Source: an uncultured Lachnospiraceae bacterium
GTDB taxonomy: Bacteria; Bacillota; Clostridia; Lachnospirales; Lachnospiraceae
Assembly: GCA_947167135.1 (NCBI GenBank)
Contig: CAMVGV010000025.1
Location: 1-36,889, forward strand
Length of the DNA: 36,889 bases
Direction: 5' to 3'
Both the position numbers and the translations under genes were made by a program. The notes beneath the pieces were generated by a model. That model did not search any database. It was not told where the DNA came from and worked only from the letters and a program-made list of their open reading frames with translations. This document shows positions 24,466 to 32,418 of the stretch, piece after piece (within the stretch, counting starts at the first letter, position 1; the number at the start of each line of letters is the position of its first letter).

Positions 24466-25878
24466 ATGAGGATGTCACAGTTCAGACCCAGGTTTACCTT
24501 TGATGGCGGCATTCATCCCGGAGCACGGGATAATAAAGACATTTCAAAGGAAAAACCAATTAAAGATGTGCTTCCGAAAGGAGATCTTGTTTATCCCGTT
24601 TCCCAGCATATCGGAGCACCGGCCAAGCCTGTTGTCCAGGTGGGAGACAGGGTAAAGACGGGTCAGCTCATCGCAGAGGCTGGAGGTTTTGTCTCTGCCA
24701 ATATTTACGCTACCGTAAGCGGTACGGTAAAGGCTATCGAGAAACACAGGGTTCCCGTTGGAGATATGGTTCAGTCTATCATTGTTGAAAATGACGGACT
24801 GTACGAGGAAGTAGAATATCCCGAGGCCAAACCGCTGGATAAGATCAGCAAGGAGGAGATAGTTGCCGCGGTAAAGAATGCGGGTATCGTCGGAATGGGC
24901 GGAGCCGGATTCCCTACCCACGTGAAGCTTTCACCGAAGGATCCTGCAAAGATCGATTATGTAATAGCCAACTGTGCAGAGTGTGAGCCTTATCTCACAT
25001 CCGACTACAGGCGTATGATCGAGAATCCCGAGCTCGTTATCGGAGGAATGAAGTGCGTTCTGAAGCTCTTTGATAATGCTAAGGGCATAATTGCCATAGA
25101 GGACAATAAGCCCGATGCGATCGAGCTTCTCACGAAGCTTACCAAGGACGAGCCGCGTATCGAGGTTTATGCGCTGAAGACAAAGTATCCCCAGGGTTCT
25201 GAGAGACATATAATATACGCCTGCACCGGCAGAGCGATAAACTCGAAGATGCTTCCTGCGGATGCCGGGTGTATCGTTGACAACTGCGATACCCTTGTGG
25301 CCATAAACGAGGCTGTTACGAAGAACATCCCCCTGATGTACAGGATAGTGACGGTTACGGGAGATGCTGTCAGGGATCCCAGAAACTTCAAGGTGCGCTG
25401 CGGCACCAACTATAAGGAGCTTATAGAAGAGGCCGGGGGCTTTATTACAGAGCCCGGATGCATTATTTCCGGAGGTCCCATGATGGGATTCTCATTATTC
25501 GATCTGGACGTTCCGGTAACGAAGACCAGCTCGGCACTTCTTTGCATGAAGGTCGATGAGGCCGCTCAGGCTGTCGAAACCCCATGCATTAACTGCGGGC
25601 GCTGTGTCGAAGCCTGTCCCGAAAAGCTCATTCCGAGCCAGCTTGCCACATACGCTGAGCATGAAGATTATGATGCATTCAATGGTCTTTCCGGAAAGGA
25701 ATGTATCGAATGCGGCTCCTGCTCCTATGTATGTCCCGCAAAGCGCCAGCTTGCGCAGAGCATAAAGTCCATGAAGAAGCTGTCCATCGGACGCGACAGG
25801 GCTCTTGCGGCTGCGGCAAAGGCAAAGGCTGAGGAAGAAGCAAAAAAGAATGAGGAAAAGAAGGGTGGTGAGGCATAA
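24466..25878 (+). CDS. rnfC: Electron transport complex subunit RnfC
   Basis: Peripheral NADH/flavin/FeS subunit of the Rnf complex, which couples ferredoxin oxidation by NAD+ to ion export. The 470 residues include the N-terminal barrel, the FMN/NADH-binding region with IVGMGGAGFPTHVK, and two ferredoxin motifs, CINCGRCVEACP and CIECGSCSYVCP, followed by a Lys/Glu/Ala tail. Either ATG 24466 or ATG 24472 is usable, since the ribosome binding site is duplicated. First gene of the rnfCDGEAB cluster; its TAA overlaps the rnfD ATG. Confidence 0.96.
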   Translation: MRMSQFRPRFTFDGGIHPGARDNKDISKEKPIKDVLPKGDLVYPVSQHIGAPAKPVVQVGDRVKTGQLIAEAGGFVSANIYATVSGTVKAIEKHRVPVGDMVQSIIVENDGLYEEVEYPEAKPLDKISKEEIVAAVKNAGIVGMGGAGFPTHVKLSPKDPAKIDYVIANCAECEPYLTSDYRRMIENPELVIGGMKCVLKLFDNAKGIIAIEDNKPDAIELLTKLTKDEPRIEVYALKTKYPQGSERHIIYACTGRAINSKMLPADAGCIVDNCDTLVAINEAVTKNIPLMYRIVTVTGDAVRDPRNFKVRCGTNYKELIEEAGGFITEPGCIISGGPMMGFSLFDLDVPVTKTSSALLCMKVDEAAQAVETPCINCGRCVEACPEKLIPSQLATYAEHEDYDAFNGLSGKECIECGSCSYVCPAKRQLAQSIKSMKKLSIGRDRALAAAAKAKAEEEAKKNEEKKGGEA

Positions 25879-26828
25879 TGGAAGAAAAAAGACTGATGAG
25901 TGTTACCTCCAATCCACATATCAGGGATAACTGCACTACCCGGAAGATAATGATGCATGTGATAATCGCCCTTATGCCTGCGACGCTTTTCGGTATCTGG
26001 CACTTCGGAGCCTATACCATCGCGGTTATTCTGGTTACGGTTGTCTCTGCAATGTTCTTTGAATGGCTTTATGAGAAGCTTATGCATCTTCCCATCACGG
26101 TAAATGACGGCTCTGCCGCTCTTACGGGACTTCTGCTGGCACTCAATATGCCTCCCAGGATCCCCTTATGGATCTGCGTCATAGGTTCTCTTGTGGCCAT
26201 AGTTCTCGTAAAGCAGCTTTTCGGCGGACTGGGACAGAACTTTATGAATCCGGCTCTCGGTGCAAGGTGCTTCCTCGTGATCTCCTTCGCGAAATATATG
26301 ACGGACTTTTCTTATGATACCTTTACCGGTGCAACAAGGCTTGCACAGTTAAAGTCGGGAGAGCTTGTCAACACCTTTGAAATGGTAGTCGGAAATGAAA
26401 TGGGAACCATAGGAGAGGTTTCCGTACTGGCTGTGGTTATCGGAGCCTGCTACCTGATACTTCTCGGAATAATCGATATTACCATACCGGGAACCTACAT
26501 ACTGACTTTCGTGATCTTCTGGTGTATTTTTGGAGGACACGGCCTGGATCCGTATTACATCACGGGACAGCTTGCCGGCGGCGGTCTTATGCTGGGTGCC
26601 TTCTTTATGGCTACAGACTACGTTTCAAGCCCAATTACCACAAAGGGCAGGATAATTTTCGGAATAATCCTCGGAATCCTTACCGGTGTGTTCAGAGTGT
26701 TTGCATCCGGTGCGGAAGGGGTTTCCTATGCGATCATCATTTCAAATCTGCTTGTTCCCCTTATTGAGAGGTGGACAGTGCCCAAGTGCTTCGGCTATGT
26801 AAAGCCTGAGAAAGGGGGTAAGGCATGA
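25878..26828 (+). CDS. rnfD: Electron transport complex subunit RnfD
   Basis: Membrane subunit carrying covalent FMN. The 316 residues contain about eight to ten hydrophobic segments and the flavinylation motif TGATRL (150-155) with Thr153 as the likely phosphoester site, the substrate of ApbE. NPALGARCF is also conserved. The start overlaps the rnfC stop by one base (TAATG), and the end overlaps rnfG by four. Confidence 0.95.
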   Translation: MEEKRLMSVTSNPHIRDNCTTRKIMMHVIIALMPATLFGIWHFGAYTIAVILVTVVSAMFFEWLYEKLMHLPITVNDGSAALTGLLLALNMPPRIPLWICVIGSLVAIVLVKQLFGGLGQNFMNPALGARCFLVISFAKYMTDFSYDTFTGATRLAQLKSGELVNTFEMVVGNEMGTIGEVSVLAVVIGACYLILLGIIDITIPGTYILTFVIFWCIFGGHGLDPYYITGQLAGGGLMLGAFFMATDYVSSPITTKGRIIFGIILGILTGVFRVFASGAEGVSYAIIISNLLVPLIERWTVPKCFGYVKPEKGGKA

Positions 26829-27415
26829 GTAAAGAGGTCAGAAATACCCTGCTGATGACGGCTTTTGCACTGGTTTTCGGTCTTGTGCTGGGACTCGTGC
26901 ATGAGATCACCGCAGGACCCATAGAAGCCCAGAAAGAGAAGTCTTTGAAGGAAGCTTACCAGGCGGTGGTTCCCGATGCAACGGAGTTCAATGATCTGGG
27001 TGCTACCCCCGAGGGAGCTGCGGAAGCCATAGCAGACGGAGATTATAACGCTGAGATCACCTCTGTACTGGAGGCTGTAAATGAGGACGGCGCTATAGGT
27101 TATGTAATAAATGTTGTCAGCCATGGCGGCTACGGCGGAGATATAGGTTTTTCAATGGGTGTCGATGAGGGAGGTTCCATACTCGGGATATCCATCACAT
27201 CCATAGCAGAAACTCCCGGACTGGGAATGAGGGCGCAGACGGATCCCGACTGGCTTCCCCAGTTCTACGGAAAAGAACCCGGAACGAAATTTACCCTGGG
27301 AGAAAATGTTGACTCGATAACCAGTGCCACTTTTACATCACGCTGCGTGACAAGAGGGGTAAATGCCGGACTTGCCTATGTTGATTATGTATTGGGAGGT
27401 GGGGAGATCAAATGA
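26825..27415 (+). CDS. rnfG: Electron transport complex subunit RnfG
   Basis: Subunit with one N-terminal membrane helix (about 8-28) and an extracytoplasmic FMN-binding domain. The 196 residues end in the flavinylation motif DSITSATFTSR, with Thr171 the probable FMN attachment residue. SHGGYGGDI and ETPGLGMR are typical of the domain. It overlaps rnfD and rnfE by four bases each (ATGA type). Confidence 0.94.
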   Translation: MSKEVRNTLLMTAFALVFGLVLGLVHEITAGPIEAQKEKSLKEAYQAVVPDATEFNDLGATPEGAAEAIADGDYNAEITSVLEAVNEDGAIGYVINVVSHGGYGGDIGFSMGVDEGGSILGISITSIAETPGLGMRAQTDPDWLPQFYGKEPGTKFTLGENVDSITSATFTSRCVTRGVNAGLAYVDYVLGGGEIK

Positions 27416-28458
27416 ATTTAGCGGAAAATACGCCTCTTGAACGGCTTTTTAACGGAATCGTAAAGGAAAACCCGACGCTGGTTATAGTCCTCGGAATGTG
27501 TCCTACCCTGGCGGTAACCACATCAGCAATGAACGGAATCGGAATGGGCTTATCCACCACGGTGGTGCTTGCCCTTGCAAACCTTTTCATCTCGCTTTTG
27601 AGGAATGTGATACCTGATGACATCAGAATCCCTTCCTTCATCGTGATAATAGCTTCGTTCGTTACGATGGTTGACATGCTGATGCAGGCATATACGCCGG
27701 AACTCTACAAATCATTGGGTATTTATATACCTCTGATCGTTGTTAACTGTATCATCTTCGGACGTGCGGAAGCATATGCATATAAGAATAAGCCTCTTGC
27801 CTCTTTCTTTGACGGCATTGGTATGGGGCTTGGCTTTACACTGGCCATCACCGTGATGGGCTTTATCCGTGAGCTTATCGGCTCCGGTGCCATATTCGGC
27901 AATCCCATAGGCAGTCTTCCGGAATACGCTCCCGCCATCTTTGTTATGGCTCCCGGAGCATTTCTGGTGCTTGCGATCATGATCACCATCCGTGCCCACA
28001 TCATAAATACCATAGAGGCAAGGAAGGGGATCCGTCTTCCCGTTACCCATACGGACGAGGAAGGATCCGAGTGCTCAAGCTGTGCTATGAGAATGAGCTG
28101 TGCAGGCAAGTTCCAGAAGGTGGAAGCTATGATGAAGGCCGATAAGGAAGCAAAGGCCGCTGCAGCAAAGCCTACAGATACAAAACCTGCAGATACAAAG
28201 CCTGCAGATGTGAAGCCTGCTGATACAAAGGCCGCAGATGCAAAGCCTGCTGACGTAAAGACTGCAGAAGAGAAGCCTGCTGATGTAGAGCCTGTGGATG
28301 CAAAGGCCGCAGATGCAAAGCCTGCAGAAGAGAAGCCTGAAGAGGCAGAGTCTCCTGAGAATAAGAAGAAGGAAGAGAGTGCTGCCCCGCAGTCTGCGCT
28401 GGAGCGGCTGAAGGCTATGAAGACAGCTGATGAAGCGGAAAAGGAGGCAAATAAATAA
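27412..28458 (+). CDS. rnfE: Electron transport complex subunit RnfE with long repetitive tail
   Basis: Membrane subunit that with RnfA holds a [2Fe-2S] cluster in the membrane. Residues 1-205 are the normal six-helix core with C30 (LGMCPTLAV) and C113 (VNCIIFGRAEA). Known RnfE proteins usually end soon after this. Here 140 further residues follow: a cysteine cluster C-x2-C-x5-C (C221, C224, C230), a tail of about 60 residues built on Lys-Pro-Ala-Asp-x repeats (252-312), and a charged helix. The tail should face the cytoplasm if topology is as in known Rnf. It overlaps rnfA by one base. The tail is in frame and uninterrupted, so it is probably translated. Confidence 0.94.
   Translation: MNLAENTPLERLFNGIVKENPTLVIVLGMCPTLAVTTSAMNGIGMGLSTTVVLALANLFISLLRNVIPDDIRIPSFIVIIASFVTMVDMLMQAYTPELYKSLGIYIPLIVVNCIIFGRAEAYAYKNKPLASFFDGIGMGLGFTLAITVMGFIRELIGSGAIFGNPIGSLPEYAPAIFVMAPGAFLVLAIMITIRAHIINTIEARKGIRLPVTHTDEEGSECSSCAMRMSCAGKFQKVEAMMKADKEAKAAAAKPTDTKPADTKPADVKPADTKAADAKPADVKTAEEKPADVEPVDAKAADAKPAEEKPEEAESPENKKKEESAAPQSALERLKAMKTADEAEKEANK
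28164..28337 (+). repeat. 15-base tandem repeats in the rnfE tail
   Basis: Degenerate 15-base units of the type GCAGATACAAAGCCT encode the KPADT/KPADV/KAADA series at the end of RnfE. The unit is a multiple of three, so gain or loss of copies would keep the frame. Confidence 0.85.
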
Positions 28459-29039
28459 TGAGTAATACAACACTTATCTCAATACTCATAATGAGCATGC
28501 TCATTAATAACGTTGTCCTGTCCCAGTTCCTCGGGATCTGTCCCTTCCTCGGAGTTTCAAAGAAGGTTGACACCGCTTCAGGAATGGGTGCTGCTGTAAT
28601 ATTCGTTATTACCCTTGCCAGCATAATATGCGGACTCATATATCATTTTATCCTGCATCCGCTGGGGCTTGATTATCTGAATACCATAGTATTTATTCTG
28701 GTAATCGCCTCTCTGGTTCAGTTTGTGGAAATGTTCCTGAAGAAGGCAATGCCGGCCCTTTATAAGGCACTGGGAGTATACCTTCCGCTTATTACCACCA
28801 ACTGTGCGGTTCTGGGTGCTGTGCTGCTCAATGTTCAGAATGAGTACAGTGTTATCCAGGGAATAGTAAACGGTATAGCCACTTCGGTGGGATTTGCGAT
28901 CTCCATAATAATCCTTGCGGGACTCCGTGAGAAGATGCAGTATAACCGTATTCCCAAGGCTGTACAGGGATTCCCTTTTACAATGTTCACCGCTTCGCTT
29001 ATGGCAATAGCGTTCTGCGGTTTTTCGGGATTAAAGTAA
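28458..29039 (+). CDS. rnfA: Electron transport complex subunit RnfA
   Basis: Six-helix membrane partner of RnfE. The 193 residues have the conserved cysteines C28 (LGICPFLGV) and C116 (TTNCAVLGA) that in Rnf/Nqr structures contribute to the intramembrane iron site. Normal length, unlike rnfE. The start overlaps the rnfE stop by one base. Confidence 0.96.
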   Translation: MSNTTLISILIMSMLINNVVLSQFLGICPFLGVSKKVDTASGMGAAVIFVITLASIICGLIYHFILHPLGLDYLNTIVFILVIASLVQFVEMFLKKAMPALYKALGVYLPLITTNCAVLGAVLLNVQNEYSVIQGIVNGIATSVGFAISIIILAGLREKMQYNRIPKAVQGFPFTMFTASLMAIAFCGFSGLK

Positions 29040-29060
29040 CCAACAAGGAGGGATAACGAT

Positions 29061-29882
29061 ATGGGAATAGTTATAGCGACCGTCTGCGTGGCGGCAGTCG
29101 GTTTGTTTGTCGGAGTATTCTTGAGTATAGCCGGAAAAGCCTTCTATGTTGAGGTGGATGAACGTGAGGTCAGGGTAGGCGAGGTACTTCCCGGTGCAAA
29201 CTGCGGAGGCTGCGGTCAGGCGGGATGTTCTGCTATGGCGCATGCCATCGTGACGGGAGCTGCTCCGGTTAACGGATGTCCGGTGGGAGGCGACGCGGTT
29301 GCTGCGAAGATCGCGGAGATCATGGGTCAGACCGTTGAAGTATCAGAACCACAGGTTGCGTTTGTTAAGTGTGCCGGAACCTGTGTTAAGGCGAAGGATC
29401 AGCATAAATATACGGGAGTTTCCGATTGTAAGATGCTCGCCATGGTACCGGGCGGCGGACCTAAGGCCTGCTCCTTCGGATGTCTCGGCGGCGGAACCTG
29501 CGAGAGGGTCTGCCCCTTTGATGCGATCCATGTAATAGACGGAATAGCCGTAGTGGATGAGGAGAAGTGCAAGGCCTGCGGCAAGTGCATCGAGAACTGT
29601 CCGAGGCACATGATAGAGCTCAAGCCGAAGAAAAATAAGTATGCAGTGGCCTGCTCAAGTAAGGACAAGGGTCCTGCGGTAATGAAGGTATGCGCGGCCG
29701 GCTGTATCGGCTGCGGTCTCTGCGAGAAGAACTGCCCTAAGGATGCGATCCATGTAACAGATTTTATTGCGCATATTGATTATGAAAAGTGCGTAAGCTG
29801 CGGCATCTGTGCAAACAAGTGTCCGAAGAAGGTTATAGAAAAGATCGAGAAACCGGTCCTGAAAGAAGCAGTAGGGCAGTGA
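29061..29882 (+). CDS. rnfB: Electron transport complex subunit RnfB
   Basis: Ferredoxin-oxidising subunit. The 273 residues have one N-terminal membrane helix (about 3-24), then a cluster domain with C48, C51, C56 and C73 (ANCGGCGQAGC, NGCP). Four further ferredoxin-type motifs follow: CSFGCLGGGTCERVCP, CKACGKCIENCP, CAAGCIGCGLCEKNCP and CVSCGICANKCP. This multi-cluster form is the clostridial type. AAGGAGGGA lies before the ATG. Its TGA overlaps the likely GTG start of apbE. Confidence 0.95.
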   Translation: MGIVIATVCVAAVGLFVGVFLSIAGKAFYVEVDEREVRVGEVLPGANCGGCGQAGCSAMAHAIVTGAAPVNGCPVGGDAVAAKIAEIMGQTVEVSEPQVAFVKCAGTCVKAKDQHKYTGVSDCKMLAMVPGGGPKACSFGCLGGGTCERVCPFDAIHVIDGIAVVDEEKCKACGKCIENCPRHMIELKPKKNKYAVACSSKDKGPAVMKVCAAGCIGCGLCEKNCPKDAIHVTDFIAHIDYEKCVSCGICANKCPKKVIEKIEKPVLKEAVGQ

Positions 29883-30895
29883 GTTTGAGATGTAAGCGGA
29901 TAATAGAAAACTATAAGAGGCACGCAGTTTTATGCGTGCTTCTTTGTATCCTGTCTGTTTTTTCCGGATGTACATATTCAGACCGCGGGAAGCCTGTTTC
30001 AAAGACGGACTTTGTTCTGGATACCGTGGCAACCATTGCAATCTACGACGCTTCCGGTAAAGAAGATGAGGAGACACTCTTAAAGGCTGCATTTGATGAG
30101 ATAAGGCGCTATGAGAGACTGTTCTCGGCAGAGATAAAGGACTCGGATATTTCAAGGATAAATGAGGCCCGGGGAAAGGAGACGAAGGTTTCTCCGGAAA
30201 CTATGGAGCTTATAAAGCTATCCCTTAAATACAGTGAATTAAGTAGCGGTGCCTTTGATATCACGATAAGACCGGTTTCAAAGCTCTGGGATTTTAAGGG
30301 GGGAAATAAACCGCCGGAGGATGAGAGGATAAGGGAGGCTATAAGCCACGTGGGCTATAAAAATATCAGCTTAAATGAGGAAAGCTCTACCGTGACTCTT
30401 TCGGATCCTCTGGCTGAGATAGAGCCCGGGGGCATAGCAAAGGGCTATATTGCTGACAGAATAAAGGAATTCCTGCTTGACAGGGAAGTCACATCGGCAA
30501 TAATTAATCTTGGGGGAAATGTGGTACTTATCGGTTCGAAGCCTGACGGGAATGACTTTAATGTAGGTATCGAAAAACCCTTTTCGGACGGAGAAATGCT
30601 GAAAAACCTGAAGCTGTCGGATCTTTCAGTTGTAACAAGCGGAAATTACGAAAGATATTTCTATTACGAAGACAGGCTCTACCATCATATTCTTGATACC
30701 GCTACCGGATATCCTGTGGAGAGCGATATGGATTCAGTTACGGTGGTTTCAAGGTATTCAGCTGACGGAGATGCTCTTAGTACGACTCTTTTCTGTCTGG
30801 GGAAGGAGAGGGGAAAGGAGTTTCTTGAAAAAGGGGATTTTGGTGAACTGAAGGTTTTCTTTACAGATTCAGGGACTGTCACTGAGTTTTACTGA
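29879..30895 (+). CDS. apbE: ApbE-family FAD:protein FMN transferase, lipoprotein
   Basis: Attaches FMN to threonines of exported flavoproteins such as RnfG and RnfD. From the GTG at 29879 the product is 338 residues with a lipoprotein signal ending SVFSGC (Cys31). Core motifs are ITIRPVSKLWDF, IEPGGIAKGYIADR, INLGGNVVLIG and HHILDTATGYPVES. The frame is open upstream inside rnfB, but the GTG overlaps the rnfB stop (GTGA) and gives a clean signal peptide, so I chose it; TTG 29885 is an alternative. Its place at the end of the rnf operon fits its substrates, which carry matching motifs. No T-run terminator follows. Confidence 0.92.
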   Translation: MSLRCKRIIENYKRHAVLCVLLCILSVFSGCTYSDRGKPVSKTDFVLDTVATIAIYDASGKEDEETLLKAAFDEIRRYERLFSAEIKDSDISRINEARGKETKVSPETMELIKLSLKYSELSSGAFDITIRPVSKLWDFKGGNKPPEDERIREAISHVGYKNISLNEESSTVTLSDPLAEIEPGGIAKGYIADRIKEFLLDREVTSAIINLGGNVVLIGSKPDGNDFNVGIEKPFSDGEMLKNLKLSDLSVVTSGNYERYFYYEDRLYHHILDTATGYPVESDMDSVTVVSRYSADGDALSTTLFCLGKERGKEFLEKGDFGELKVFFTDSGTVTEFY

Positions 30896-30914
30896 TTGTG
30901 ACACTTTGTAACTA

Positions 30915-30985
30915 TTCAGAACCCGAAGGGCTCTGAACCGGGAACTTAAACTGATGTTTGACCGGAACGGAATAGGGATTCCGTT
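30915..30985 (+). promoter_or_regulatory. Two stem-loops upstream of the GH25-like gene
   Basis: The first runs 30915-30937 (TTCAGA-A-CCC, loop GAA, GGG-C-TCTGAA, one mismatch); its CCCGAAGGG core resembles the hairpins at 13017 onward. The second is a perfect 8-bp stem, AACGGAAT / ATTCCGTT, at 30966-30985. Neither has a proper U-run, and I could not find a convincing promoter in 30896-31024, so the downstream gene may be read from the rnf transcript. Confidence 0.5.
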
Positions 30986-31024
30986 TAACCAGATCGTACT
31001 CAGCAACAGAGGTAGAATAAAGAA

Positions 31025-32203
31025 ATGTCAATGCTGCATGATGAAGATGATGATTATATAGTTGAAAGAAAAGCAAAGACCGGGGTAGTGCTCGGTCTTT
31101 TTGCGGCGGTATCGGCGGTTGTGCTGGTTCTGCTTATAACTTTTTCGGTAAATAAGAAGCCTGAGAAAAAGACTGGGAATACGGCAAGGGTACAGTCACA
31201 GCAGGCTGAAAACACCGGGAATGAAGATCTTTCCACTCTTGAGAATAAGAGGACCAGTGACGAGCTTTCCTTCTGGCATATGTATGATGAGGAGGAGGAG
31301 AATAATACCTTTGTCCCGAGAACGGACGGTACGGGAAAGGATGACAAAATAAAAGAGAAGTTCATTCCGGAGGAGAGTGTTTCCGCTGATGCTCTTTCGG
31401 AAAACAGTGTGGGTTCCCAGCAGCGGGAGAGGGATACCGTTTCAGGTAATGTTTTTGATGTAAATGAATTGTCGGAGGGTACGGCGCAGTTTGTGGAAAT
31501 ACTGGATAATATGCCGCTAAATGAGAGATTTGACGATGCCTTTGAAATGAACGGGATATGGAAGGACTATTCTCTTAACGGCCGTACTACCAGTTATCAC
31601 GGGATTGATGTTTCCTCATATCAGAAGAATATAGACTGGGAGAGGGTTGCAGCTTCGGGGGTAGATTTTGCCATGCTCAGGGTGGGATCCAGAGGCTACG
31701 GTTCAGGCAAGGTGGTCCTGGATGAAAAGCTCCTTGACAATATGAGGGGCTGCTCCGAAAATGCCATTAAGATCGGACTTTATTTTAATTCCCAGGCTGT
31801 CAATATAATTGAGGCGGTAGAGGAGGCAAATTACTGTGTGGCTGCGATAAACGGCCATCTGATAGAATATCCGATAGTATTCAGCTCCGAATCCATATCA
31901 GGTGACAGCTACAGGACAGAGATGCTTTCAAAGGAGGAGCTGTCCGCAGTCGCAAAGGCATTCTGCGACACCGTGAGAGCCTACGGCTACACTCCGATGA
32001 TCGCGGCTACCAAGAAGCAGTTTGCACTTAAATTTGACCTTCCTTCTCTCGCTTCATATGATTTCTGGCTTTACGATACCGATGAAATCTCGGTTTTTCC
32101 TTACCGATACAATATGTGGCAGTACAGCATTACAGGGAATGTGGATGGTATTGAAGACCCTGTGGATCTCGATATTTCCTTTACGGATTATTCGGTGAAG
32201 TGA
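31025..32203 (+). CDS. Membrane-anchored GH25 (lysozyme)-like protein with altered active site
   Basis: A 392-residue protein with a short cytoplasmic N-terminus, one membrane helix (about 20-41), a low-complexity acidic linker (45-180) and a C-terminal GH25 domain (about 190-390), so the domain is outside the cell. GH25 enzymes cut peptidoglycan between MurNAc and GlcNAc. YHGIDVSSYQ (191-200) with D195 matches the first conserved Asp, and NMWQYSITGNVDG matches the family end. The D-x-E motif normally found after the YPIVF strand reads S287-S288-E289, so the first acid is missing. It may be a weak enzyme or a binding protein. The start could also be ATG 31031. Confidence 0.82.
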   Translation: MSMLHDEDDDYIVERKAKTGVVLGLFAAVSAVVLVLLITFSVNKKPEKKTGNTARVQSQQAENTGNEDLSTLENKRTSDELSFWHMYDEEEENNTFVPRTDGTGKDDKIKEKFIPEESVSADALSENSVGSQQRERDTVSGNVFDVNELSEGTAQFVEILDNMPLNERFDDAFEMNGIWKDYSLNGRTTSYHGIDVSSYQKNIDWERVAASGVDFAMLRVGSRGYGSGKVVLDEKLLDNMRGCSENAIKIGLYFNSQAVNIIEAVEEANYCVAAINGHLIEYPIVFSSESISGDSYRTEMLSKEELSAVAKAFCDTVRAYGYTPMIAATKKQFALKFDLPSLASYDFWLYDTDEISVFPYRYNMWQYSITGNVDGIEDPVDLDISFTDYSVK

Positions 32204-32226
32204 TATTGATACAGCGTAAAAAAATG

Positions 32227-32255
32227 TTGTGAAGCTACACTGACCATGCTACAAT
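32227..32255 (+). promoter_or_regulatory. Promoter upstream of the Ala/Gln-rich secreted protein
   Basis: TTGTGA (32227-32232), 17 bases, TACAAT (32250-32255). Expected start about 32262, giving a leader of about 157 bases that contains the repeat hairpin at 32282-32351. Confidence 0.65.
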
Positions 32256-32281
32256 AAATTAAGCAATGGCGTTTAGTTAGT

Positions 32282-32351
32282 GTCATTCTGAGCGAAGCGA
32301 AGAATCTTCTATAACCGGTCGGAAAGATCCTTCGCTGGCGCTCAGGATGAC
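32282..32351. repeat. Intergenic repeat pair forming a long hairpin
   Basis: A plus copy (GTCATTCTGAGCGAAGCGAA onward, 32282-32309) faces a minus copy (GAAAGATCC...GATGAC, 32322-32351). They pair over nearly their whole length, with the GCGAAGCG and GCTGGCGC centres as the weak point. It lies between a good promoter and the gene at 32419. Confidence 0.9.
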
Positions 32352-32418
32352 AAAATGCTTAACTTAACGGCATTGATAAATCAAGTATCTTTATTATTTT
32401 TTTATGGGGGTAAAAATC

